A DNA stretch of 64,000 nucleotides from Streptomyces sp. PKU-EA00015 (GCF_013387495.1 NZ_JABZEE010000028.1:124001-188000); one strand, 5' to 3'. Counted from the first letter of the stretch, positions 32,566-41,222 are shown. The notes: generated from the sequence alone by a model not told the origin. Numbers and translations are program-made.

Positions 32566-33410
32566 AGCTGGAACTGAGTTCGGCCTCGGACAGGCTCAAC
32601 CTGGACGGGTTCGAGGCGGATGGACTGGGGTTTCAGGCCCTCGCCGGGGTGACCGGCCTGGGCCTGCCCCAGCTCTCCGTTCAGTGGCTCGAAGGCGCAG
32701 GGGACGGCGCCGCCTACCGTGGGCGGCGCGTCCTCCCCCGCGACATCGACATCCCCCTCGACATCGTGGGACGGGACAGGATGCACCTGTCCGAGCTGGT
32801 GACTCGCCTCGCGCGGGTCCTGGCGGACGAGAGCGGCCTGACCCTGACGTACATCGACAACACGGGCGGGCGCTGGTCAACGCCGGTCGCATGGATCGGT
32901 GGCGGCGAGCTGGACGCGGGCGCCGGCACTCGGGACGCGCAGACCGTCATCACCCTGCGGGCCCCGTCCCCGTACTTCCTCGCCGAGTCCCCGCAGACGG
33001 TCACGATCGGCGGAGCAACGGCAGGCGCGTTCCTGTCGTCGATGTCGTCCATGCCGCTCGCCTCGTCGCAGGCGATCGGCTCCGTACAGCTCTCCAACGA
33101 GGGCGACGTGCCCGCCTTCCCCATATGGGAGGTGACCGGGCCAGGCGACAACTTCAAGGCGATTAGCCCCGCCGGCAAGACCCTGCACTGGACGGGGACG
33201 CTCACGGCTGGACAGAAGCTCATCGTCGACATGGGCGCAGGCACCGTGAAGGACGGGACCGGCGCGAACCGGTACGCCTCCCTGGCCACGGCTCCTCAGT
33301 TCTGGTCGGTCGCGCCTGGCGTATCGACGGCGACGGCCTCTCTCCTCAACACCACGTCCGCTTCAAAGATCGTGTGCTCGTGGCGTCCTCGTAAGTGGGT
33401 GGTGATCTAG
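32562..33410 (+). CDS. Distal tail protein (Dit-like)
   Basis: 282 residues, overlapping the tape-measure stop (GTGA). GRRVLPRDIDIPLDIVGRDR and the later beta-rich half (VQLSNEGDVPAFPIWEVTGPG) match the phage tail family whose hexamers form the hub between tail tube and baseplate. Confidence 0.88.
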   Translation: MKLELSSASDRLNLDGFEADGLGFQALAGVTGLGLPQLSVQWLEGAGDGAAYRGRRVLPRDIDIPLDIVGRDRMHLSELVTRLARVLADESGLTLTYIDNTGGRWSTPVAWIGGGELDAGAGTRDAQTVITLRAPSPYFLAESPQTVTIGGATAGAFLSSMSSMPLASSQAIGSVQLSNEGDVPAFPIWEVTGPGDNFKAISPAGKTLHWTGTLTAGQKLIVDMGAGTVKDGTGANRYASLATAPQFWSVAPGVSTATASLLNTTSASKIVCSWRPRKWVVI

Positions 33411-35608
33411 TGAGGCAAGAGGATCTCCTCGTCGAGGTGCGCGACAAGACCCTGACACGGGTCGGCGCCATCCCCGCGGATCTCCTGACCATGGAGGCCG
33501 AGGACATCCACAACAACGTCGGGACGTGGAAGCTCCAGATCAACGCGGAGTATCCGCTCGCCGCCGTCCTGTCCACGCCCGGCGCAGGCATCATCGTGAC
33601 CGGCCCTACGGATGTCCTGTTCTCGGGGCCGGTGACGAAGACGGAGACCGCCGTCACCGCGACCGACCCTCTCGGCACGCTGACCGTCGAGGGCGTGGAC
33701 GACACGATCATCCTCGCGGACATGCTCGCCTGGCCCGAGCCATCCAACGGGGACGCCGCCACACAGAGCCGCGCCTACGACAGCCGGACCGACACGGCCG
33801 AGTCGCTCATGCACTACTACGTCAACGCCAACTGTGGGCCTGGCGCCCCGGCCAACCGGCGCCGGACCGGGCTCATCATGGGCACGAACGGCGCGCGGGG
33901 CTCGATCCTCAGCAAGTCGGCCCGCTTCCAGCAGCTCGGCGAGCTATGCAAGGAGCTGGCCGAACCAGCGGGCCTCGGCTTCCGCATCGTCCAGCGCGGC
34001 TCGAACCTCGTCTTCGAGACGTATGCCGTGCAGGACCGCACCGCGGAGGCCCGGCTCGGCGTCGTGAACAACACGCTCGCGGGTCAGCGGGTGTCGGTGT
34101 CGACGCCGGTAAAAACTCGAGTAATCGTCGGTGGCGATGGGGACGGCTCCAACCGCCTCTTCGTCGGTGTCGACAACGCGGACTCGATCGCGGCCGAGAC
34201 GGACTGGGGCCGCCGGATCGAGACCTTCATCGACGAGCGCTCCTCGACCGACACGGCCGAACTGACGCAGAAGGGCACGGAGGCCCTCGCCGATGGCGGC
34301 ACGACCGTCAAGGCGGCGCAGGCCGTACCGATGGAGGACAGCGCGCTCGACTTCGGCCGCGAATGGTTCCTCGGCGACCGGGTGTCAGTGATAGTGGGCA
34401 ATGCCGAGATGGCGGCCGTGGTCACTGGCATGGTCCTGAAGGTCGACTCGGACGGCTACCGGCTCGGCGCCACGCTGGGTGACCCGACTCCCCTCTCCCC
34501 TGATGCGGCGGCGGCTGCCGCGCAGAAGGATTTGGAGTCTCGCGTCTCGTCGCTGGAGCGGACGGCAGAGGCCACCCCGCCTGGCCCTCGCGTCATCGAG
34601 CCAGGCGGCATCACGCAGGCGACGCCGCCCACCGGCTACCCGCAGAACGAGATCACCGAGTTCTACCTCAGCGCTGACGCCGCTACGCAAGGCGGCTGGG
34701 ACTTCGCCGGTAAGTGGGGGTACGTCACCACCCGCGCGTGGAGCGGTGGCGACGCCACGCAGACATGGCGCCGAGTCCACCAGAACACCACGGCACACGA
34801 GATGTGGGTGCGGGGTGGCAACACGAGCGGCTGGTCGCCCTGGCGGCAGGTCGGCTTCGACAACCAGCTCGTACCGGCGGACTTCACGCAAAGCTCTCTG
34901 CCCAGCGCGTACCCGTACGGCGTGTCCACGCTGACGATGAACGAGACACAGGCCGCTGCCGGCGGATGGAGCTTCGGCAATGGAGGCAAGTACGGCACGG
35001 TCCGGACTGTTCATCCCGTGGGCAGTACGTACGCCCACCAGACGTGGCTACGGCTCAGCCCGACCACGGTCGAGGAATGGACGCGTACCGGCAACGACGC
35101 CGCGGGCTGGACTGCTTGGCGTACGTCGGCGTTCAACGAGAAGGCCGCGAAGGGCGTCGTCGCCATTCAGTCGCTCGGCACCTCGGCTTACGTCGGCGAC
35201 ACGGCCACGATGATCTACACGCAGCAGTTCACGGCCGAGGCAGGCCGCTGCTACAAGGTCACGCTCAGGATCGCGTCGGCCGACACGGACGGCACAGGTG
35301 ACAACGCGAACACGGATATCCGGTACGCGAAGCAGGGCGCCTACACCAACATCCGCTGGGCTGCCGGTGCGACCGTCACAACGACGAGCACCCTCGCTGG
35401 CGACTTCTTCAGCACGACGTTCGACGACGACTCGAACAGCTCGACTGGCATCAACATGCAGTGCTTCATCAACAACCCCCCGGCCGGACCGATCACGGTC
35501 GGCGTCACGCTCAACAGCCGCCGAGCCGCAGCGACATACGGCATGGTCCGCTATCTGCCGGGCGGCTCGTCGACGCTCGCCATCGAGGACGCGGGCGCGG
35601 CCATCTAA
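33410..35608 (+). CDS. Minor tail / tip protein (ReqiPepy6 gp37-like) with repeat C-terminus
   Basis: 732 residues from GTG 33410 (TAGTG overlap). The first ~380 residues (RQEDLLVEVRDKTLTRVGAI, LTVEGVDDTIILADMLAWP, LGDRVSVIVGNAEMAAVVTG) match the gp37-like tail-tip family. A short coiled coil follows. Two ~75-residue repeats then occur (TQTWRRVHQNTTAHEMWVRG and HQTWLRLSPTTVEEWTRTG), each with GWSPWRQ or GWTAWRT, resembling knob-type adhesin domains. A final beta-sandwich ends the protein. Probably contributes to host-surface binding. Confidence 0.85.
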   Translation: MRQEDLLVEVRDKTLTRVGAIPADLLTMEAEDIHNNVGTWKLQINAEYPLAAVLSTPGAGIIVTGPTDVLFSGPVTKTETAVTATDPLGTLTVEGVDDTIILADMLAWPEPSNGDAATQSRAYDSRTDTAESLMHYYVNANCGPGAPANRRRTGLIMGTNGARGSILSKSARFQQLGELCKELAEPAGLGFRIVQRGSNLVFETYAVQDRTAEARLGVVNNTLAGQRVSVSTPVKTRVIVGGDGDGSNRLFVGVDNADSIAAETDWGRRIETFIDERSSTDTAELTQKGTEALADGGTTVKAAQAVPMEDSALDFGREWFLGDRVSVIVGNAEMAAVVTGMVLKVDSDGYRLGATLGDPTPLSPDAAAAAAQKDLESRVSSLERTAEATPPGPRVIEPGGITQATPPTGYPQNEITEFYLSADAATQGGWDFAGKWGYVTTRAWSGGDATQTWRRVHQNTTAHEMWVRGGNTSGWSPWRQVGFDNQLVPADFTQSSLPSAYPYGVSTLTMNETQAAAGGWSFGNGGKYGTVRTVHPVGSTYAHQTWLRLSPTTVEEWTRTGNDAAGWTAWRTSAFNEKAAKGVVAIQSLGTSAYVGDTATMIYTQQFTAEAGRCYKVTLRIASADTDGTGDNANTDIRYAKQGAYTNIRWAAGATVTTTSTLAGDFFSTTFDDDSNSSTGINMQCFINNPPAGPITVGVTLNSRRAAATYGMVRYLPGGSSTLAIEDAGAAI

Positions 35609-35620
35609 GGAGTCTCCCTC

Positions 35621-36931
35621 TTGGCTATAACGTCCTACCCCTTTGACGCCCAGGTCGTCACAGAGACCCAGTACAGCCAGATGTTCCGCGAGTTCCAAGA
35701 CTCGGGCGTCGTCGCGAGCTTCGGCTCGTCTTCGGGCTTCCAGGTAACCGCCGGCTCCGGCATGAACGTCAATGTGTCGTCGGGCCTGGCCTTCCTGCGC
35801 GGCTTCATGGTGCAGTCGACCGCGACCGAGGTCGTAGCGATACCGGCGGCGAGTGCGTCCGTCCGTGTAGACCGTGTGGTCCTGCGCCTTGATCCGGCCG
35901 TGAACAGCATCGTCCTGGCGGTGAAGCAGGGCACCGCGGGCTCGGCGACTCCCCCGTCCCCCAACCAGACGGATACGGGGATCTTCGAGATCGGGCTCGC
36001 GTCCATCACGGTCAATGCGAACGTCACCTCGATCACGGCTGGGGACATCACCCGTATCCGCCCGTTCGTGGGACATCGCGTCGGCGCGTGGAACACCAGC
36101 ACTCGCCCCACGTCTCCGCGTTTCGGAATGCTCGGCTTCAACGCCGACACCGACAAGTGGGAGTACTGGAACGACACGGCGTGGACGCCGCTCATCTCCA
36201 ACGTGGACTGGGCGAACCTGTCCGGTAAGCCTGCGACGTTTCCTCCGTCCACGCACACGCACACCTGGTCCCAGATAACCGACGCGCCCACGTCCCTGCC
36301 CCCGTCTGCCCACACGCACGACTGGTCGCAGGTCACGAACAAGCCAGCGAGTTTCGCCCCGAGCGCGCACGGCCACGCCTGGTCGGACCTGACCGGTGTC
36401 CCCGCGACCTTTGCCCCTTCAACGCACTCCCACTCGTGGTCGAGCATCACCTCGAAGCCGACGACGTTCACCCCGTCGTCCCACACGCACTCGTCCTACC
36501 TGGAAGCCGGGGACACGATCTCCTGGGCCAACGGCACGAAGCGCGTGCACAACGACTCGGTGTCCGGCTCCGGGACGTACTACGCGGTGTGGGTGCAGGG
36601 AGACGGGACCTTCGCCCGGAACACCTCGTCCCGACGCTTCAAGCAGAACATCCGGGACATCGACATCGACCCTGACGCAGTTCTGTCCCTGCGTCCCCGC
36701 GTCTACGACCGGCTGCCGAAGGAAGAGGGCGGCGAGTACCTGCGGGACGAATTCGGCCTGATCGCCGAAGAGGTCGCCGAGATGCTTCCCGAGATCGTTC
36801 AGCACGACGAGGAGGGGCGTATCGACGCCCTGCGCTACGACCTTCTCGGCGTGGCCCTTCTGTCTGTCGTGCAGGACCAGGCCGAGCGCATCGAGCGTCT
36901 GGAGCAGCTCGTAAGGGACATGTCCCGATGA
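35621..36931 (+). CDS. Tail fibre protein with HxH repeats and S74 chaperone domain
   Basis: 436 residues. Residues ~195-295 contain five HxH-type repeats (HTHTWSQIT, HTHDWSQV, HGHAWSDL, HSHSWSSI, HTHSSY) that in long tail fibres coordinate metal between trimer strands. The C-terminal ~115 residues (SRRFKQNIRDIDIDPDAVL, then FGLIAEEVAEMLPEIV) are a Peptidase_S74 intramolecular chaperone; self-cleavage is expected before the SSRRF segment. TTG 35621 follows TAAGGAG. The protein is likely the receptor-binding fibre. Confidence 0.9.
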   Translation: MAITSYPFDAQVVTETQYSQMFREFQDSGVVASFGSSSGFQVTAGSGMNVNVSSGLAFLRGFMVQSTATEVVAIPAASASVRVDRVVLRLDPAVNSIVLAVKQGTAGSATPPSPNQTDTGIFEIGLASITVNANVTSITAGDITRIRPFVGHRVGAWNTSTRPTSPRFGMLGFNADTDKWEYWNDTAWTPLISNVDWANLSGKPATFPPSTHTHTWSQITDAPTSLPPSAHTHDWSQVTNKPASFAPSAHGHAWSDLTGVPATFAPSTHSHSWSSITSKPTTFTPSSHTHSSYLEAGDTISWANGTKRVHNDSVSGSGTYYAVWVQGDGTFARNTSSRRFKQNIRDIDIDPDAVLSLRPRVYDRLPKEEGGEYLRDEFGLIAEEVAEMLPEIVQHDEEGRIDALRYDLLGVALLSVVQDQAERIERLEQLVRDMSR

Positions 36932-37275
36932 GCCTTGACCCGAACGTTCAGGTCGCGCTCGTCTCGGCCGGCGGGGTGGTCACCGCGGCCTTCATGGGCG
37001 TCCTCGTCGAGCTAGTGAGACGGCAGGGGACAGCCCTCGCCGAGGTGCGCGAGCACGCGCAAGAGGCCCGCGATCAAGTCTCCAACACGCACACCACGAA
37101 CCTGCGAGACGACCTCGACCAGGTCATCTCGGGACTCGACCAGGTCCTCGAAGGACAGGCCGAACACAGCCGAGATATCCGCGAGTTGCGCACCGAGCTG
37201 TCCCACGAGCGCAGCGAGCGCCTGGCCGTCGCCGAGCGTCTCGACACCCACATCTCTACAGCTGTCACGCGCTGA
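36928..37275 (+). CDS. DUF2746 phage membrane protein
   Basis: 115 residues: one N-terminal membrane segment (VALVSAGGVVTAAFMGVLVEL) followed by a coiled coil (LDQVISGLDQVLEGQAEHSR...). This is the DUF2746 family, regularly found beside tail-fibre or lysis genes of actinophages. Role unknown, possibly accessory to lysis. ATG overlaps the fibre stop. Confidence 0.85.
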   Translation: MSLDPNVQVALVSAGGVVTAAFMGVLVELVRRQGTALAEVREHAQEARDQVSNTHTTNLRDDLDQVISGLDQVLEGQAEHSRDIRELRTELSHERSERLAVAERLDTHISTAVTR

Positions 37276-37299
37276 CAGCTGCCCCCCTTACGTCCCTGC

Positions 37300-37323
37300 G
37301 GCCCCGCCTGAGGCGGGGCCTTT
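37300..37323 (+). terminator. Terminator between tail and lysis genes
   Basis: Perfect 9-bp stem GGCCCCGCC / GGCGGGGCC with loop TGA and a short T-run. Confidence 0.85.
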
Positions 37324-37345
37324 GTCATGCCCGGAGGTATGTCCC

Positions 37346-38131
37346 TTGTCTGTCTCCATCGTCAGCCGTAAGAGCTGGGGCGCGAAGCCCTGGAACGGCG
37401 CCCCGGCCGCTGTCCCGCTGTCCAAGCGGACCGAGTTCTTCATCCACTACGACGGCGGTAACCCGATCAACTACACCGGGGTCAAGGTTCCGCAGGCGAT
37501 CCAGCGCTCGCACCTGGCCCAGGGCTGGGCCGGGGTCGGCTACAACTTCGTCATCGACCAGGACGGCACGATCTACGAGGGCCGCGGCTGGACCCTTCAG
37601 GGTGCGCACTGCCCTGAGCACAACGTCTCCGGTATCGGCGTCCAGATCGCCATCGGCGGCGACCAGAAGCCGAGCGACAAGGCCCTCGCGGCTGCGCGTG
37701 CGCTGTACGACGAGGCGTGCCGAAAGACCGGCCGGACCCTGGCCAAGAAGGGTCACAAGGACGGCTTCGCGACGGCCTGCCCCGGCAAGCACCTGTACGA
37801 GTGGGTCAAGGCGGGCATGCCCGCGCCGAAGGGTGCCGAGTCTGAGAAGCCGAAGCCGCCGACACCGAAGCCCGTCTCGAAGATCGTCGCCCTGAACCCG
37901 GCGGTGAAGCCCGGCGCCACCCACAAGCAGGTGCGCGAGCTTCAGCAGCTCCTCGTCAAGGCGGGGTACGGCCCCATCAAGGGTGCGTACACCGACTTCT
38001 ACGGCCCGGAGACACAGCGCGCCGTAGCTCGCTTCCACGACCGTAACCCGGCTTACCGCAGCGGCCTGCACGACCCGAAGATCGGGCCGAAGGGGTTCGT
38101 CGCTCTCCAGAAGAAGGCGGGCCACCGATGA
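37346..38131 (+). CDS. Endolysin: N-acetylmuramoyl-L-alanine amidase with peptidoglycan-binding domain
   Basis: 261 residues from TTG 37346 (GGAGG 8 nt upstream). Residues 1-155 form an amidase_2/PGRP domain: RKSWGAKPW, zinc ligand His in FIHYDGG, GVGYNFVIDQDG, LQGAHCPEHN and ACPGKHLYEW. A Pro/Lys linker (about 160-180) leads to a PG_binding_1-like domain (KQVRELQQLLVKAGYG ... YGPETQRAVARFHDRN). It would cut the peptidoglycan stem from the glycan to lyse the host. The holin gene overlaps its end. Confidence 0.93.
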   Translation: MSVSIVSRKSWGAKPWNGAPAAVPLSKRTEFFIHYDGGNPINYTGVKVPQAIQRSHLAQGWAGVGYNFVIDQDGTIYEGRGWTLQGAHCPEHNVSGIGVQIAIGGDQKPSDKALAAARALYDEACRKTGRTLAKKGHKDGFATACPGKHLYEWVKAGMPAPKGAESEKPKPPTPKPVSKIVALNPAVKPGATHKQVRELQQLLVKAGYGPIKGAYTDFYGPETQRAVARFHDRNPAYRSGLHDPKIGPKGFVALQKKAGHR

Positions 38132-38337
38132 GCAAGCACCGGCGCCCTGCGTCTGTTCTCGTCTCCGTCCTGCCCGTCCGCTACCGCTCGCGCGTCGCGG
38201 CCGTCCTGTCGGCCGTGGGCGTGATCGTGAGCATTGCGGCTGTCGTTTACGCCGACAAGCCCGAGGTCGCCCTGATCGTCCAGATCGCCACGTCGCTTGG
38301 CCTGGTCGACGGCTCGGACTCCGAGGAAACCGAGTAG
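38128..38337 (+). CDS. Holin
   Basis: 69 residues: basic N-terminus (MSKHRRP), hydrophobic segments (VAAVLSAVGVIVSIAAVVYA and a weaker VALIVQIATSLGL) and an acidic tail (DGSDSEETE). Size, topology and the 4-bp overlap with the endolysin gene identify a holin. Confidence 0.82.
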   Translation: MSKHRRPASVLVSVLPVRYRSRVAAVLSAVGVIVSIAAVVYADKPEVALIVQIATSLGLVDGSDSEETE

Positions 38338-38343
38338 CAGCGT

Positions 38344-38375
38344 CCCCTCTGTTGGCCCTCGCGGGCTGGCAGGGG
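38344..38375 (+). terminator. Probable terminator of the late operon
   Basis: Imperfect stem: outer CCCCT/AGGGG, inner GCCC/GGGC around TCGC. It lies 7 bp after the holin stop and before convergent genes. Confidence 0.55.
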
Positions 38376-38389
38376 GCGTCTTCGTCGTC

Positions 38390-38758
38390 TCAGGACTCGG
38401 CTGCCTTGGCTGCCTTCATCGCCTCAATCTCTTCCAGAGTCGCAACCGGTGTCCGCCGAGATCGGCGCGGCCTCGCCTCAGGCTCAGCCGTCGCCTCACG
38501 GGTGCGCACCTGCCTCCCGTTCCGCGGCCTTGCAGTCCCGGCCTCCTCGGCGACGGCAGTCTCCACGGCGTCGACCAGGGCCTCAGTGCGGGGCTCGGGC
38601 AGGGTGCCCCCGAAGAGGTCGAGCAGGGGCGCGGCGTCCTCGTCGCACAGGTCGCGCTCGCGCGGCTCGGCCTCATCTGCGGTCAGTGTGTAGCGAGTTG
38701 CGGGCCTGTCCCGTCGCTTGCAGATATCACATACGCGCACGGTGATCGTTACGTCCAT
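38390..38758 (-). CDS. Phage protein with CxxC zinc motif and basic C-terminus
   Basis: About 122 residues. ATG 38758 begins MDVTITVRVCDICKRRDR; ATG 38803 would add 15 residues inside an inverted repeat and is less likely, though both ribosome sites are poor. CDIC and a later Cys (RDLCDEDA) suggest a zinc site. A linker leads to RPRRSRRTPVATLEEIEAMK, reminiscent of the C-terminal edge of Lsr2-like proteins, but the match is too short to name. Probably a DNA-associated regulator. Confidence 0.6.
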   Translation of the reverse strand: MDVTITVRVCDICKRRDRPATRYTLTADEAEPRERDLCDEDAAPLLDLFGGTLPEPRTEALVDAVETAVAEEAGTARPRNGRQVRTREATAEPEARPRRSRRTPVATLEEIEAMKAAKAAES

Positions 38759-38769
38759 TCCTCCGCTGT

Positions 38770-38823
38770 CTCCTCGCCCGTGGGGGACTCTCGCTGTAGA
38801 CATTGTCCCTCACGGGCGAGGAG
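38770..38823. repeat. 18-bp near-perfect inverted repeat
   Basis: Arms 38770-38787 and 38806-38823 pair at 17 of 18 positions (CTCCTCGCCCGTGGGGGA against TCCCTCACGGGCGAGGAG) around an 18-bp spacer. It lies between two leftward genes and could be a terminator, an operator, or a translation-control stem for the 38758 gene. Confidence 0.8.
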
Positions 38824-38836
38824 CGGGTCACTGTTG

Positions 38837-39535
38837 TCAGGCGGTGGGGGCGTTGAGCTTGGCGAGGTAGCGGCTGCCAGTACGGCGGTCGCGGCCCATG
38901 ACATCGGCGAGGTTCGGGCCGTTCACCTCTCGTCCCTGGTCAAGGAGCTTCGCGGCGGCCTGGCGGATGTCCTCGATGCTCGGGGACGGACGGCCGGGGC
39001 GACGCCGGGCGCGTGCCTTGGCCACCTCGTCGACCAGCAGATCGGCGCCGTCGAGGGTCGGCTGAACCGGCGAGGCATCCTGGTCCTGGTGCTCGTCGTG
39101 CTCCTGGTCCTCAACGACCCCCGCGGCTTCCGCCGGCACCGGCTTGGCGGCGCGGATGACCATGTGCGCAACGTGCCCAGCGACGATCGCGGGTACGGCG
39201 GAGACAGCGGCGACCAGCTCCTTCGACGAGGTCATGTACCCGGCCGAGATCCAGTGAGCGACGACCTGACCAGCCAGTGTCATCCCCAGTGCTCCCACGG
39301 CGCCCGCTATTGCGCTCCCCCTGCCCTTTTCTCCCTTGGCCCGACTCTCGGTGAACCAGACCGCGACGACCGCGTACACGGACATGCAGACCGGCATACC
39401 GGCTGCGACCCACTCGTTCCATCCGGCAGTGCGGGCGAGCTGGTACTCGCCGGGCGCGGACATCGCCAGGGCGACGGCGAGCACCAGGCCGCCGACGACG
39501 TAGGCGTACCGGGGCATGCGGGCAGGCTGAGACAT
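38837..39535 (-). CDS. Membrane protein with C-terminal helix-turn-helix (DUF2637-like)
   Basis: 232 residues. Four hydrophobic segments (YAYVVGGLVLAVALAMSA; VAAGMPVCMSVYAVVAVWF; AIAGAVGALGMTLAGQVVA; ELVAAVSAVPAIVAGHV), an acidic linker (VVEDQEHDEHQDQD), then a winged-helix-like end (RPSPSIEDIRQAAAKLLDQG, NLADVMGRDRRTGSRYL). This layout occurs in actinobacterial conjugative elements (Spd/DUF2637-type proteins). ATG 39535 with GAAAGG. In a phage its role is unclear. Confidence 0.72.
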   Translation of the reverse strand: MSQPARMPRYAYVVGGLVLAVALAMSAPGEYQLARTAGWNEWVAAGMPVCMSVYAVVAVWFTESRAKGEKGRGSAIAGAVGALGMTLAGQVVAHWISAGYMTSSKELVAAVSAVPAIVAGHVAHMVIRAAKPVPAEAAGVVEDQEHDEHQDQDASPVQPTLDGADLLVDEVAKARARRRPGRPSPSIEDIRQAAAKLLDQGREVNGPNLADVMGRDRRTGSRYLAKLNAPTA

Positions 39536-39575
39536 GGGTGTGCCTTTCAAGGTGATGCAAGTGAAGGAAGAGGGG

Positions 39576-40511
39576 TTACTTGGCCATAGCCGCGCGGGCA
39601 GCGCGGAAGGCGGCCAGGCCCTCGGGAGCGAGGGGGCCGGACTCGGCCTCGCTGAGGAGTTCGCGGGCGACGGCGGACGGCTGGACGCCCGAGCAGATGC
39701 CGCAGATGCCGGACTCCTGGCCAGCGGGCAGGACACGGCCGCAGCCGTCCGCGCAGTCGGCGTACTGCTTCCATTGCCGCTTGCGCTCCGGGCGCTTGCG
39801 GTCGAGCCGGTCAGCGATCAGCTTCGAGGCGGAGTAGACCTTCGCCGGAAGGCCCTGCGTCACAGCGTCGGTGATCTCGGCGATGGTGGCCCCACGGTCC
39901 ATCCAGTCGGCGACCGAGGGGAGGAGCTTGCTGACCTGCCGGTCGGACAGTTTCAGGCGGGTGTCGATCGCAGCCAGGCGGCGCAGGATGCGGGCCGCCT
40001 CGGCGGACTGCTTGTCGTCCTGCTTCTCGCTGGAGCCCTCCCGCTCACCAGCCCCGAACGGCGCGGCCTCGTCCTGGGCGGGCTCAGCCGGAGGGAAGGG
40101 AGGGTTCTTTTCCCCGTGCTTAGAAGAGTCCTTTTCCCCGTAAGGGGACGTGCCCGCCTTGCGGGTAGCCGCCGGGCTGGTGATCGGGCGGGTGGGAACC
40201 GGAGCAGGGGCCAGGTTCGGCAGCTCGTACACGTCCACACTGGAGACGATCTGGTTCGTCTCGTCGTCACGGCCGGTCTTGGTCACCCAGTAGCCGAACT
40301 CGCGCAGCTCGGCGACAGCCTTCGCGACCGCGTTGCGGCCTTGCGGGTAGTTGTCCGAGAGGGTGCGAACGTTCTCCTTGACCCCGCTGGGCAGGGACAG
40401 GACAAGAGCGAGGATGCCGCGCGCAGTGTGGGAGATGCGCGGGTCCTGGATCGCCTTGTTGGCGATGATCACGAAGTCCCGCTCATGCGTCGGGATACGA
40501 TGAATCTGCAT
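39576..40511 (-). CDS. Helix-turn-helix protein, probable replication-initiation or regulatory protein
   Basis: 311 residues. The N-terminus (FVIIANKAIQDPRISHTARGILALVLSLP) followed by VRTLSDNYPQGRNAVAKAVAELREFGYW is a winged helix seen in RepA/DnaD-type initiators and in many Streptomyces mobile-element proteins. A Pro-rich linker, a helical middle (AARILRRLAAIDTRLKLSDR) and a late zinc-like cluster (CADGCGRV ... CGICSG) follow. ATG 40511 faces the divergent control region, and two dispersed sites in its upstream region point toward it. Confidence 0.75.
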   Translation of the reverse strand: MQIHRIPTHERDFVIIANKAIQDPRISHTARGILALVLSLPSGVKENVRTLSDNYPQGRNAVAKAVAELREFGYWVTKTGRDDETNQIVSSVDVYELPNLAPAPVPTRPITSPAATRKAGTSPYGEKDSSKHGEKNPPFPPAEPAQDEAAPFGAGEREGSSEKQDDKQSAEAARILRRLAAIDTRLKLSDRQVSKLLPSVADWMDRGATIAEITDAVTQGLPAKVYSASKLIADRLDRKRPERKRQWKQYADCADGCGRVLPAGQESGICGICSGVQPSAVARELLSEAESGPLAPEGLAAFRAARAAMAK

Positions 40512-40562
40512 TGGGAGCTACCACTCTCAGTGCCAGACCCCGGAGCGTTGGCGCGCTGCCGG

Positions 40563-40577
40563 GGTCACCTGTTTACT
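40563..40577 (-). promoter_or_regulatory. Dispersed phage site, copy 11
   Basis: Minus strand AAGTAAACAGGTGACC-type variant in the divergent control region. Confidence 0.45.
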
Positions 40578-40633
40578 TGGTGCAACAACGCCGTCGCTGT
40601 CGGGTTTCAGCTTGACATGATCGCCTCGGATTG

Positions 40634-40648
40634 GTCAACCTTTACTCG
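40634..40648 (-). promoter_or_regulatory. Dispersed phage site, copy 12
   Basis: Minus strand GAGTAAAGGTTGACC in the divergent control region. Confidence 0.5.
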
Positions 40649-40704
40649 AACACGGCCTCGGTCTCACCCGAGGGATGAGCCGATCGCCCACTCAAGGGGG
40701 ACAG

Positions 40705-41154
40705 ATGCCGCCAAGGAAGATCCAAGATGAGCAAGAGGTCATTAGGTGGTTCGAGGAAGGTCGAACCTACACATGGATGCAGGAGACGTACCTGAAGAAG
40801 TACGGCATCGAGACAAGCATCCCGATGTGGGCAGCCTTCCGCCGGCGCAAGGGGCTGGATCGCCGCAACCTGCGGGATGACGAGCTTCTCCCCTGGAAGG
40901 TGAAGGATGAGCACCGGCACATGTATCCGGCGATCATGCTACGAGTCGAGGCGCGGAGGCGTGCCGACCGTGACGTGAGCGACCGCGACCTCAAGCGCCT
41001 CACCTCCTGGAAGCAGAGTCTCAACGAGGACCAGCTCGTCGTGCACTACGACCCCGACACCGAGGCGGGCTTTTTCTACGTGCCTCGCGAGGCGCAGGAC
41101 GACGACCTCATTCGCAAGCCGAGCCTCAAGACGGGCAACCAGGCTCGCGACTGA
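40705..41154 (+). CDS. Helix-turn-helix-like early regulator, unknown
   Basis: 149 residues from ATG 40705 (GGGGGACAG upstream; ATG 40675 is possible but has a poorer site). The N-terminal region (QEVIRWFEEGRTYTWMQETYLKKYGIETSIPMW, split by helices) looks like a sequence-specific helix-turn-helix, followed by WKVKDEHRHMYPAIMLRVEARRRA and a short beta-rich end. Facing the HTH gene at 40511 across a shared control region, it may act in the lysis-lysogeny decision or activate the replication block. Family not named. Confidence 0.65.
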   Translation: MPPRKIQDEQEVIRWFEEGRTYTWMQETYLKKYGIETSIPMWAAFRRRKGLDRRNLRDDELLPWKVKDEHRHMYPAIMLRVEARRRADRDVSDRDLKRLTSWKQSLNEDQLVVHYDPDTEAGFFYVPREAQDDDLIRKPSLKTGNQARD

Positions 41155-41194
41155 TGCACGCATAGTACCCGAATCTTCGAACGTTCGTTCGTAC

Positions 41195-41222
41195 GCACCC
41201 CCGCCAAGGTCGGCGGGGGTGC
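41195..41222 (+). terminator. Terminator after the 41154 gene
   Basis: 11-bp perfect stem GCACCCCCGCC / GGCGGGGGTGC with a 6-nt loop, followed by TTCC. Confidence 0.85.

Larger units (their letters stand above)
40512..40704. promoter_or_regulatory. Divergent promoter/operator region between the 40511 (-) and 40705 (+) genes
   Basis: Contains two dispersed sites in minus orientation (40563-40577, 40634-40648) and a rightward TTGACA at 40612-40617 without a convincing -10. Lower GC than neighbours. Likely a genetic switch controlling the replication block. Confidence 0.6.

Noticed and set aside
36240..36500. CRISPR-like or DNA tandem repeat in the tail fibre gene
   Set aside because: The periodicity reflects HxH protein repeats with varied codons; no spacers and no cas genes in the window.
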